From assembly GCF_037176765.1 (NCBI RefSeq), contig NC_090023.1, positions 144,308,366 through 144,372,365 of the forward strand: a stretch of DNA of 64,000 nt, given 5' to 3'. The notes beneath the pieces were generated by a model, which ran no database searches, had not been told where the DNA came from, and was given only the letters and a program-made list of their open reading frames with translations. Each line of letters begins with the position of its first letter. Position 1 is the stretch's first letter. The translations under genes and the position numbers were made by a program. Shown here piece after piece: positions 23,001 through 30,200 of the stretch. The DNA is from Anolis sagrei. Lineage: Eukaryota; Chordata; Lepidosauria; Squamata; Anolidae.

Positions 23001-23821
23001 TGTTTTTTGTCATGTCAGGAGCGACCACTCTTGTTGTGAGAGAATTGGCTGCCTGCAAGGACGTTGCCTAGGGGAGGCCCAGATGATTTGATGTTTTATC
23101 ATCCTTGTGGGAGGCTTCTTTTATGTCCCCGCATGAGGAGCTAGAGCTGATAGAGGGAGCTCATCCGCCTCTCCCCGGATTTGAACCTGCGACCTGTTGG
23201 TCTTCAGTCCTATCGGCACGGGGCTTTAACCCACTGTACAACCGGGGGCTCCTTAGCTGCAAGTAAGTTCCACTGAATTCAGTATAATACATTTGCATGC
23301 AAAGGATTTAATTGGAGAAAAAAATTAAAACACTCCATATTAGAAACTATTAAATCCAATAGGGTTTCAATAATGACTTATTCAGGATGACATAGGGCCC
23401 TTCCACACAGCCATATAACCCAGAATATCAAAGCAGAGAATCCCACAATATCTGCTTTGAACTGGGTTATCTGCCACACTCAAACAATGTTATCTGAGAG
23501 GGATTTCCTGCCTTGATATTCTGGGAGAGAGGGCTGTGTGGAAGGGCCTTTTCTGGGAGACAGAGAAATGCAGGTGTCAAAAGAGTGCCTCTACACCAGG
23601 CCTCCAACTGCGGCCTTCCCGTTGCTTGGGCCTCCCACTCCTAGAAGTCCTGACCATTGAATAATCCGGCAAGTGCTGTGGGGAAGGACCCAAAGTGTCC
23701 TCCTTCTCCCTCTCTCCCTCTGGGCCTGACCTTGCCCGGGGTCTCCGTCGGGGTCGGCTTCGGCGGCGGAGGAGGCCAAATGCGGGGGAAGCGCCGGCCC
23801 GATCAGGTCTCGCGACGCCAT
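5680..23821 (-). CDS. GPALPP1: GPALPP1, GPALPP motif-containing protein 1 (8 coding exons)
   Basis: Nuclear protein family of poorly defined function (also called KIAA1704 or LSR7). Joining 23821-23731, 19890-19752, 17406-17314, 9640-9574, 8932-8801, 8691-8527, 6592-6494 and 5898-5680 gives 1005 nt, 334 residues plus stop; the human protein is about 340. Four GPALPP motifs start near residues 8, 33, 92 and 112, and a GPMPP variant near 142. Exons 6-8 encode the conserved basic C-terminal half (DUF3752-like), with ESWMTELPPEL, GLGPRTFKRR, GDRSIWTDTPAD and RFDEAQKKALIK, ending NMFL. Every junction has GT/AG and the phases close. The start is the ATG at 23821, which has G at -3 and +4 and matches the known MARDLIGPALPP-type N-terminus. 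The gene is divergent to NUFIP1 and shares its promoter. Identification is by recall of the human protein; I consider it secure. Confidence 0.95.
6494..6592 (-). CDS. GPALPP1: GPALPP1 coding exon 7
   Basis: 33 codons in phase 0, between TTTATCAG|GAA and TACAAT|GTATGT. It encodes a lysine/glutamate-rich stretch ending SERDKRLVEQLSSYN, matching the human GRDKRLAEQVSSYN region. Confidence 0.93.
6715..7060 (-). mobile_element. L2-like LINE 3' UTR fragment
   Basis: AACAACAACAACTTTATTTT, GTACCCCGACTCCATCTCAC and GGACTCAGGGTAGCTTACAT match reversed L2 3' ends. Directly upstream of exon 7 in GPALPP1 intron 6. Confidence 0.65.
7486..7788 (+). mobile_element. tRNA-derived SINE, Sauria-like
   Basis: Box A-like TGGTGGCACAGCAGGTTAAA and box B GGTTCGAATCC (7548-7558) form a Pol III promoter. 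The tail reads GGACATGACTAAATGTCAGG and TTTACCTTTT, shared with BovB-dependent Sauria SINEs as I recall. Flanked by an imperfect direct repeat of about 35 bp (7451-7485 and 7789-7825). Confidence 0.82.
7850..8378 (-). repeat. Tandem array of about 137-bp units derived from a hAT element interior
   Basis: Four units begin near 7858, 7995, 8130 and 8270, each with a GTGAACTACAACTCCCATCA-like start, a C-rich stretch, GTTGGTCATGTTGGGTATGT and CCAGATCCATTG. On the minus strand these match the inside of the hAT element at 38915. Units differ enough to be old. In GPALPP1 intron 6. Confidence 0.8.
8527..8691 (-). CDS. GPALPP1: GPALPP1 coding exon 6
   Basis: 55 codons in phase 0, between TGCTTATAG|GAT and GCAAAT|GTAAGG. 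It holds the most conserved block, RESWMTELPPEL, GLGPRTFKRR and GDRSIWTDTPAD, at the start of the C-terminal domain. Confidence 0.95.
8801..8932 (-). CDS. GPALPP1: GPALPP1 coding exon 5
   Basis: 44 codons: STDSEEEEAVIGPMPPREPV, then a conserved helix-like segment with EHRAQRMKEKL. The donor is GATGAT|GTAAGC. The acceptor, ACAATGAAG|AGT, has a weak pyrimidine tract. The nearby TACAG alternative quickly meets a stop, so the frame decides this choice. Confidence 0.88.
9574..9640 (-). CDS. GPALPP1: GPALPP1 coding exon 4
   Basis: The acceptor is TTTTTTTCAG|G and the donor is GATCAG|GTATGG. It enters in phase 2 and leaves in phase 0. It encodes PIIGPALPPGF then KNEENRSYMDQ, the fourth motif. Confidence 0.92.
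9778..10008. repeat. Simple repeats (CCT)n, (ATT)n and (AAT)n
   Basis: CCTCCTCCTCCTC then ATT repeats at about 9797-9841, and AAT repeats at about 9985-10008. The second is the tail of the antisense L2 piece that follows. GPALPP1 intron 3. Confidence 0.9.
10010..10235 (-). mobile_element. L2-like LINE 3' UTR fragment
   Basis: AAT repeat then ACTTTATTTATACCCCGCC and GGGGACTCAGAGAGGCTTAC, the antisense of the L2 3' hairpin segment. No coding part left. Confidence 0.7.
10270..10968 (+). mobile_element. L2-clade LINE C-terminus and 3' UTR
   Basis: Reads [60 protein letters not shown] and KTWLFQRAFSD with a stop at 10637. The 3' UTR ends GTAAGCCGCATCGAATCCC, GCGGGGTACAAATAAAG and an AAT tail. 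Close kin of the 47096 element. In GPALPP1 intron 3. Confidence 0.85.
11046..13299. other. GPALPP1 intron 3, no recognised element
   Basis: A small CR1-like tip precedes it (about 11008-11045). 11782-11967 on the minus strand is open for 61 codons with no identified kin. The rest is AT-rich. Confidence 0.4.
13300..14024 (+). mobile_element. L2-like LINE 3' end interrupted by a hAT MITE
   Basis: TAPTLLSFKKLLKTHLY (from about 13400) is an L2 C-terminal block. The 3' end has GCCCTGAGTCCCTCCGGGAA, TCTAGAAATAAATT and an ATT tail. A 135-bp hAT MITE splits it at 13602. Confidence 0.75.
13602..13736. mobile_element. hAT-type MITE, TSD TTTTAGAG
   Basis: Palindromic element from CAGTGCTTCTCAACCTTGGG to GAGAACCACTG, with a perfect 8-bp duplication TTTTAGAG at 13594-13601 and 13737-13744. 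Belongs to the most frequent MITE family in the window. Confidence 0.88.
14027..16558. other. GPALPP1 intron 3, mostly unrecognised
   Basis: Apart from the L2 scrap at 15455 I see no repeat or exon. Several short open frames (14057-14338, 14954-15154) lack codon or family support. Confidence 0.4.
15455..15550 (-). mobile_element. Short L2-like 3' UTR fragment
   Basis: AATAATTTTATTTATTACCC, ACATCTCCTTGTGGTGGCTT. About 90 bp, no more of the element. Confidence 0.5.
16567..16701. mobile_element. hAT-type MITE, TSD CTATAGGA
   Basis: CAGTAGTTCTCAACCTGTGG to GGTTGAGAACCACTG. Perfect 8-bp duplication CTATAGGA at 16559-16566 and 16702-16709. Confidence 0.88.
17150..17275. repeat. Cluster of small palindromes and repeats beside GPALPP1 exon 3
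   Basis: AATACAATCTAGGGCAT occurs three times, twice followed by the reversed arm AACTAGATTG. Then 17244-17258 and 17261-17275 form a perfect 15-bp stem (TTTTAGTGCCCCATA) with a 2-nt loop. It ends 38 bp past the exon 3 donor on the minus strand. Confidence 0.85.
17314..17406 (-). CDS. GPALPP1: GPALPP1 coding exon 3
   Basis: The acceptor is TGTTCCAG|G and the donor is GAAAG|GTAATT, phase 2 to phase 2. It encodes KQRRYQEDDDDGFFGPALPP followed by GFKKQDQSPE, close to the human acidic run plus third motif. Confidence 0.93.
17500..17560. repeat. Mixed (TA), (TC), (CA), (TG) microsatellite
   Basis: ATATATGTATATATTC, then CTCTCTCTCTCTC, ACACACACACAC and ATGTATGTGTGTAC in a row, about 100 bp upstream of GPALPP1 exon 3. 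Confidence 0.85.
17561..18944. other. GPALPP1 intron 2, no recognised element
   Basis: AT-rich DNA with only short chance frames. Nothing that supports a gene. Confidence 0.4.
18945..19190 (+). mobile_element. RTE-like LINE, extreme 3' fragment
   Basis: Reads EEAEIEDEREKCAMRKAHHA, then a zinc-finger-like NLCPHCERPRKTRIGL, the usual C-terminal finger of these LINEs. The next element (antisense BovB) starts right after it. Degraded. Confidence 0.65.
19192..19545 (-). mobile_element. BovB (RTE clade) LINE 3' fragment
   Basis: Antisense copy of the C-terminal and 3' part of BovB; its reverse complement matches the 1900-2230 copy closely. Near 19327-19380 an AAGGATAACATCCAT unit occurs three times, a local slippage expansion. 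It lies in GPALPP1 intron 2. Confidence 0.85.
19752..19890 (-). CDS. GPALPP1: GPALPP1 coding exon 2
   Basis: The acceptor is GTTTAG|CTGCAGG and the donor is CCCAG|GTCAGT. It enters in phase 1, reads AAGPALPPGYK, then an acidic serine-rich stretch (GEEVSNSEDDEDASPTP), and leaves in phase 2. A second AG at CTGCAG is 6 nt further in and would also keep frame. Confidence 0.92.
19955..20088. mobile_element. hAT-type MITE
   Basis: CAGTGGTTCTCAACTGTGGG to GGTTGAGAATCACTG, palindromic, same family. Close to GPALPP1 exon 2 (about 65 bp upstream of its acceptor). Target duplication not clear. Confidence 0.8.
20655..20872. mobile_element. Palindromic MITE, AATGCAGTTTGACACC family
   Basis: Left arm TTAATGCAGTTTGACACC; the right arm, ending AAAAGTGGTATCAGTCTGGA, pairs with it loosely. 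Middle: TTGTAGGATTGAGCCATGAC. Decayed copy in GPALPP1 intron 1. Confidence 0.6.
21219..21451. mobile_element. Palindromic MITE, CCTTCCACACAG family
   Basis: Starts GGACCCTTCCACACAG, holds repeated AGAATATCAAGGCAGAAA and GATTTTCTGCCTTGATAT arms, ends GCTGTGTAGAAGGGTCC. It appears to contain one and a half units. No coding capacity. Confidence 0.75.
21703..21821. mobile_element. hAT-type MITE, second family, TSD TATTAGAG
   Basis: Ends CAGACATGGGCAAACTTTGG and CCAAAGTTTGCCAGTGTCTG. Perfect 8-bp duplication TATTAGAG at 21695-21702 and 21822-21829. Confidence 0.88.
22329..22423. mobile_element. Half of an AATGCAGTTTGACACC-family MITE
   Basis: AAACTACAGCTCCATGGAGA, ATAGCATTGAGCCATAGTAG and GATGTCAAACTGCATTCATT match the right half of the fuller copies at 50985 and 58585. 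Confidence 0.55.
22469..22740. repeat. Inverted duplication, distal copy
   Basis: About 270 bp starting AGCACTTGCCAGATAATTCA and including a CCTTCCACACAG MITE at 22587-22740. Its reverse complement is present at 23396-23668 at roughly 90% identity by eye, across both MITE and non-MITE sequence. Confidence 0.8.
22803..22937. mobile_element. Palindromic MITE, CCTTCCACACAG family
   Basis: CTCCTTCCACACAACTGAAT to GGCTGTGTAGAAGGGCC, with inner arms that pair. Located between the two arms of the inverted duplication in GPALPP1 intron 1. Confidence 0.75.
22994..23253 (-). mobile_element. tRNA-derived SINE type 2, TSD TAGCTGCAAGT
   Basis: Antisense: GTCATGTCAGGAGCGAC tail side, box B complement GGATTTGAACCTGCGAC, head GGAGCCCCCGGTTGTACAG. 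An 11-bp duplication lies at 22983-22993 and 23254-23264. It lies between the arms of the inverted duplication. Confidence 0.88.
23396..23668. repeat. Inverted duplication, proximal copy
   Basis: Reverse-complement partner of 22469-22740, ending 62 bp before GPALPP1 exon 1 on the intron side. It contains the MITE at 23396-23550 and the flank with GGCCTCCCACTCCTAGAAGT. Confidence 0.8.
23731..23821 (-). CDS. GPALPP1: GPALPP1 coding exon 1
   Basis: Encodes residues 1-30, starting MASRDLIGPALPP, with the first GPALPP motif. The donor reads CAAG|GTCAGG and the exon ends in phase 1. It lies inside the CpG-rich promoter region. Confidence 0.93.
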
Positions 23822-24059
23822 GGCACGCGGGGAGGGGAGGGGGGCAAAACAGAGCGAGCCGGAAGGGGCCGACGGGCTGACTTCCGCCTCAGGAATTTTC
23901 CTCTCCTGGCTTCCGGCGCCGAGTAAAAATGTCACCGAAGCTAGGCATCGCCTTCCGCTAGGGACTAAGTGCATCTATTGGTCGGCGGCTGTGAGGGACG
24001 TGTGTTGGGGGCGGAGACGAAGGGAGAGCGCGCACGTGGAAGAAGCGACGGTCCTCGCG
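23822..24059. promoter_or_regulatory. Bidirectional CpG-rich promoter of GPALPP1 and NUFIP1
   Basis: This interval separates the two start codons. CpG density rises sharply from about 23690 to 24230, in contrast to the AT-rich flanks. Visible sites are an inverted CCAAT box (ATTGG, 23977-23981), a GC box (GGGGGCGGAG, 24007-24016), an E-box CACGTG (24033-24038) and several ETS-like CTTCCG motifs. No TATA box is seen. This is typical of housekeeping divergent pairs. Exact transcription starts are not known. Confidence 0.8.
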
Positions 24060-24210
24060 ATGTGGTGCCCGCCGCCCTTCCCGCCTCCGCCGCCCTTCCC
24101 GGACTGGGGCTCCCGGGGGCCCTGGGCGCCGCCCCCTCCTCCGCCTTCGCCATGGGCCTGGCCTCGGCCGCCCTCCGCCTCCCCTTCTCCTTCCCCGGCG
24201 CGGCCCTCAG
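24060..24210 (+). CDS. NUFIP1: NUFIP1 coding exon 1
   Basis: ATG TGG TGC opens a proline-rich 50-residue segment; the donor is CCCTCAG|GTAGGA, phase 1. The frame stays open upstream to an ATG at 23820, but that one overlaps GPALPP1 exon 1 on the other strand, and the extra residues do not resemble the human N-terminus as I recall it. I therefore chose 24060 (G at -3). Confidence 0.75.
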
Positions 24211-27200
24211 GTAGGACCCCGAGCCTTCCCTTGGGCCCGTTCTCCCTTGTCGCACGGAGTGGACGCTTATCTATCGTGTCAGGAGCAAGCCAAACAGCTG
24301 CATTGCATTTTTTAACAGACAAACAAACAAAACACAAAGTTTGCAAACTTGGTAGTTGATTAAATGTCCTTTGACCAGTATCTGGCCACTTGGAGTGCCT
24401 CTGGTGTTGCCGCAAGAAGGTCCTCCATCGTGCATGTGACAGGGCTCAGGGTGCATTGCAGCAGGTGGTCTGTGGTTTGCTCTTCTCCACATTCGTGGAT
24501 TCCACTTTGTAGCCCCATTTCTTGAGGTTGGCTCTGCATCTCGTGGTGCCAGAGCGCAGTCTGTTCAGCGCCTTCCAAGTCGCCCAGTTTTCTCTGTGCC
24601 CAGGGGGGAGTTTCTCATTTGGTATCAACCACTGATTGAGGTTCTGGGATTGAGCCTGCCACTTTTGGACTCTCGCTTGCTGAGGTGTTCCAGCGAGTGT
24701 CTCTGTAGATCTTAGAAAACTATTTCTTGATTTAAGGCGTTGATGTGCTGGCTGATACCCAAACGGGATGAACTGGAGATGTCTCTGCCTTGGTCCTTTC
24801 ACTATTGGCTGCTACTTCCCAGCGGATGTCAGGTGGTGCAATACCGGCTAAACCAGGGGTCCTGAAACTATGGTCCGGGGGCCGGATGCGGCTCTCCAAG
24901 GTCATTTACCTGGCCCTCGCTCAGGGTCAACCTAAGTCTGAAATTACTTGAAAGCACACAACAACAACAACAATCCTATCTCATCAGCCAAAAGTAGGCC
25001 CACTCTTCCCATTGAAATACTAATAATTTTATATTTGTTGAAATTGTTCATCATTTTAATTATTGTATTGTTTTTAAGTGTTTTTGCATTAGAAATAAGA
25101 TATGTGCAGTGTGCATAGGAATTCCTTCATGTTTTTTTTTCAAATTATAATCCAGCCCTCCAACAGTTTGAGAGACTGTGACCTGGCCCTCTCTTTAAAA
25201 AGTTTGAGGACCCCTGGGCTAAACAGTGCAATTTCTCCAGTGGTGTGGGGCGCAGACACCCCGTGATGATGTGGCATGTTTCATTAAGAGCCACATCTAC
25301 TGTTTTAGTGTGGTGAGATGTGTTCCACACTGGGCATGCATACTCAGCAGCAGAGTAGCATAGTGCAAGGGCAGATGTCTTCACTGTGTCTGGTTGTGAT
25401 CCCCAGGTTGTGCCAGTCAGCTTTCATATGATATTGTTTTTAGCGCCCACTTTTTGCTTGATATTCAGGCAGTGCTTCTTGTAGGTCAAAGCACAGTCCA
25501 GGGTAACTCCCAAGTATTTGGGTGTGCTGCAATGCTCTAGTGGGATTCTTTCCTAGGTAATCCTCAAAAATGCTCCAAAATGACTGCAGTTGAACTGCCG
25601 CATCGTTTTATTTTGATTTATTTACTTATTTGCTTTGTTTTATACCCCACCTTCCCTCTCTCTCTCGCTGAGGGACTCAGAGCAGTTAATACTCAGAGCC
25701 ATTTAATGCCCTTCAAATATAATACTAATACCAAATGCATACAATTAGGAGAACATAAAAATTAAAACGACACCACATAATAAACATGATAAAAAGTAGC
25801 AAATGATATTAAAATCAGTGATATTAAAAGCCAATTCCTTCTTATTGCCATGGTCAAATCCAATAGCCATTTCACAGGTTACCCATTTAAGATGGAATCA
25901 GGTGTCAAACAGGGATGTGTTATTGCCCCAACTTATTTTCTATCTTCATCGCTATGATGCTTCATCTTGTTGATGGGAAGCTTCCCACCAGATTGGAAAT
26001 CATCTATCAGACAGATGGCAAGCTATTTAACCTCAGCAGACCAAAAGCCAAAACCAAGGTCACAACAACATCTGTTATAGAACTCCAATATGCTGATGAC
26101 AACGTTGTCTCTGCGCATTCAGAAGAAGACCTACAAGCCACTCTAAACACCTTTGCAGAAGCATATGAGAAGCTCAGCCTGTCATTAAACATCGAAAAAA
26201 TCAAAGTGCTCTTCCAGCAGTCATCAGCCAATCCCTCTCCAGTGCCAGAAATATAGCTTAATGGTGTAACATTAGAAAATGTTGACCATTTCCACTACCT
26301 TTGCAGCCACCTCTCCACAAAAGTCAACATTGACACTGAAATTCAACACTGCCTGAGCTCTGCGAGTGCAGCATTTTTCCAAATGAAGCAGAGAGTGTTT
26401 GAGGACCGGGACATCCATAGGGATACCAAGGTGCTTATTTATAAAGCTGTTGTCCTCCCAACCCTGCTCTATGCCTGCGAAACGTGGACTGTCTACAGAT
26501 GTCGCATGCAACTCCTGGAAAGATTCCATCAGTGTTGCAACCAAACAATCCTGCAAATCTCTTGGGAAGACAAGTGGACAAATGTCAGCGTGCTGGAAGA
26601 AGCAAAGACCACCAGCATTGAAGCGATGTTCCTCCGCCATCAACTTTGCTGGACCAGCTACGTTGTCCAAATGTCTGACCATCGTCTCCCAAAGCAGTTA
26701 CTCTACTCCAAACTAAAGAACGGAAAATAGAATGTTGGAGGACAGGAAAAGAGATTTAAAGATGGGCTCAAAGCCAACCTTAAAAACTGTGGCATAGATA
26801 CATAGAACTGGAAAGCCCTGGCCCTTGAGCACTCCAGTTGGAGGTCAGCTGTGATCAGCAGTGTTGCAGAATTTGAAGAGGCACAAATGGAGGGTGAAAA
26901 AAACGTGCCAAGAGGAAGGCGCCTCAAGCCAACCTCAACTGGGACTGCCACCCACCTGGAAACAGATGCCCTCACTGCGGGAAAAGATGCAGATCAAGAA
27001 TAGGGTTCCACAGTCACCTACGGACCCACTGTCAGGACACCGAACTTAGAAGACAATCTTACTCGGACAATAAGGAATCACCTAAGTAAGTATCCATTGT
27101 CTTCCCCAAAAGCTTCCTTCCAGACAGAGGCTTTTTATTCGTTTTCTGAAGGATAGCAGGGAGGGAGCCATTCTGATGTCTTTGAAGCGGAATTCCAGAG

Positions 27201-30200
27201 CCGAGGAACCACCGCTGAAAAGGCACTCTCCCTTCTACCCACCAACCACACCTGAGACAGGGGTAGGACCGAGAGCAGGGTCTCTTGGGCAGATCATAAA
27301 GCACGGGCAGGCTCATATCAGGGGATGCGGTCGGATAGATAGACTGGGCCTGAACCATTTAGGGCTTTAATGGTTAAAACCAGCACTTGAATTGTGCCAG
27401 GTAGCAGACTGGTAACCAATGGAGCTGCTGTAGCAAGGAGGTTGATCGCTCCCTGTACTGTGCTCCAGTGAGCAACCTTGCCGCAGATCTTTGGACTAGC
27501 TGCAGCTTTAAGTGTCAGTTTTTATAACTGAATTTGTAGTTCTTATAATGACAATACTAAATGTTCAAGGAGGGAAACTATATGAAAAATGGCTCTTTTT
27601 CCTGTCTCAGTCTGATATAATTTATAGTTGTAAAAAAGAGATTAGCAGTGTTTGTTTTTGTTCTTTATGAAAAATTGATATTTATCGTCAAAGCCAGTTT
27701 AGAGTATGTTTCTTTTTGAAATAAAATTGAAATAAAATCAATTTATTACATTCCAAAAACTGTTTTTTTTTTAATTGAAGGGAGAAATTGCCATTTTGAT
27801 GGACAGTGGCAGGAGCGACAATCCGGATTTCACCATTCTGGACCAGGTCAAGGCAGGAAGTATAAACGGAAGGTATTTAGTCATCAGTCAATGATCGTAT
27901 TTGACAGCTTTCATTCATAGTGTTTGGGATACTGCTTCTAGGGATTACAAATTATTCATTTAAAGCCCTTCTTTTCCCCTAAATGAGTCAGCCATCTTAC
28001 AGAAATTGAAGACGATATGGTAACAAATACTCAAAAATTAATTTTAAAACATGCAAATAGCTACTGTTGAAGTGCAAATTAAGTATGTGTACAGTTAAAC
28101 CCTCCTAAAACAAATCCATTATTGAAAGAGCGCACACTCAAAAGCCCTTTTGCTCAATTTCTAAAATACATTGGAATAAAAAAGTTTTGCTTTGTCAGCA
28201 GTAAAGAAGTAGATATCCTCACCCTCTCCTATGTTTCCACCAGGTATGCCTGTGAAGATATTAATAAAGGGAGAATATATTTTTATGGGATAAGATCCCT
28301 TACCCGGAATTGAGCTGTGTAATTTATATTTTATAATCATTACTTTGAATAGTGTCCAGAAACAGCCAACCAAGATTTACAACAAGGAATACTTCCTTTG
28401 ACCCAGCCCCATTTATTAATCTGGCTGCAGTTTTAGGGCCAGCTAAAGTTTCTGAACACTTTTCAAAGGCAGTCACAAATAGAGTACATTACAGTATTTT
28501 GAATGTAACTAAAGTGCGTGTTGCTTTTTCCAGATCTGACATTCTGTGAGACAGGTGCAGCTGATATACGCACTTGTGGCCACATCAATAATTTGAGACT
28601 CTAGACTCAGGGCTGAATCCAGAAATACACTCAAACTGTCATTCCGGAGAAGTGCAATGCCACCCAGCACAGGATGACTCCCCTATTGCCTGATCTGTCT
28701 TAAACCAGACCAGTAGCACCCCTGTCTTGCCTGTATTTGCTTGCTTTCATCCAGTCTGTTAGTGATAACTTTTAAAACATTTAAGTTCACAGAAGCATAA
28801 AAAACTTCAAATTACAAGGAAGGAGATTCCACCTGACCATTAGGAAGAACTTCCTAACAGGGAGAGTTGTTCAGCACTGGAACTCTCTGCCATGGAGTGT
28901 GGTGGAGGTTCCTTTGGAGGCTTTTAAACAGATGCTAGATGGCCATCTGTCAGGGGTGCCTGGAATGCAATTTTCCTGCTTCTTGGCAGGGGGTTGGATT
29001 GGATGGCCCACAAGGTCTCATCCAACTCCATGATTTTATGAAAGCTGCATTGATGTCATTTAGAAAAATCTTAGCTTTTTTTAGTGTTAAATACCAATGG
29101 GATACCGTGGTTTTTTCCCAAATCATTCCAAAGTTTAAATTTAATTTCTTCTTAACAATTTTTCCAATTGTATGTTATACTGTATCCAAAATTTCATGTC
29201 TACCTAATGAAACAATACTTGACTTACTGTTCTTTTATATCTAATTTTAACAGTTTATACATTTTACCAGTCAGCAGTATGCAACAGTGTTGTCTTCATT
29301 TATGATTTCTTAAATTCAATATCATATAGGTTTTATTGATTTTGGATCTTTCAAATATTTGTCTGCAAGAATACCACTGAAACTTAGATGTTTTCGTCAA
29401 CTTGATATTTTTTCTTGACCAAATTCTTAAAATCTTGATAGGTCATTGCATCCTAATCTTGGAACACACCCTCCAGATCCAACTTCCATTCTTCGAACTC
29501 ACCAAATAACAAGTAGCAAAAATAGTCAAATCTCTGCAATCTCCCCTTATTTTGCATCTTGTAGTGTTTTATATTTCACTCTTCATTTTTTCCCTTGACA
29601 CATAAATTTCAGCAAATCTCTCTGCCATTTTTTAAATCAGGCATCATTACACAAAATCAATATTGTTTGAAACAAGAACTAAAGACTCAGCAAGATATTT
29701 ATTTTATGACAGTATTCACCACAACAGTGATAATTTACTTTTCTCCATCTTTGTAGACAAACCTTTCTATCATTCCATGTTTTTACATAATTGTCTTTCA
29801 TTAGCATGCTATTCGTATTTGTTATTATAATAGATATTTAGTACAGCTATCTCTAAATCTCATATTTTCTAAAATTTTGAACAGAAAGCCTCAGTTTAAA
29901 TTATCAAATGTTTTCTCGGCATCTAAAAATCTGCTTTCCTCCCACCTTTCTTTTATTTCAAAATGTTGCTATAGGCATATCTCCCTTGTTTTTGGAGGAC
30001 ATACACCAGGCATCCTCAAACTGTGACCCTCCAGCTGTTTGGGCCCCCATCTTCCAGAAGCCCTAACGAGCTTGTTCAATTGTCAGGAATTCTGGGAGTT
30101 GAAGACCCAAACAGCTGGAGGGCCGCAATTTGAGGATGTCTGACATACACAGCCACATCTTCTGTTAAGTTTTTTTTAATTTGCTCTACAATAAGGAGTT

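Noticed and set aside
23820-24059. Possible upstream start for NUFIP1 at the ATG at 23820
   Set aside because: It would overlap GPALPP1 exon 1 on the other strand and adds 80 residues with no likeness to known NUFIP1. 24060 fits better.
23965-24415. Long GC-rich minus-strand frames across the promoter
   Set aside because: Shadow frames of the CpG-rich region. They are antisense to NUFIP1 exon 1 and show no conserved domain.
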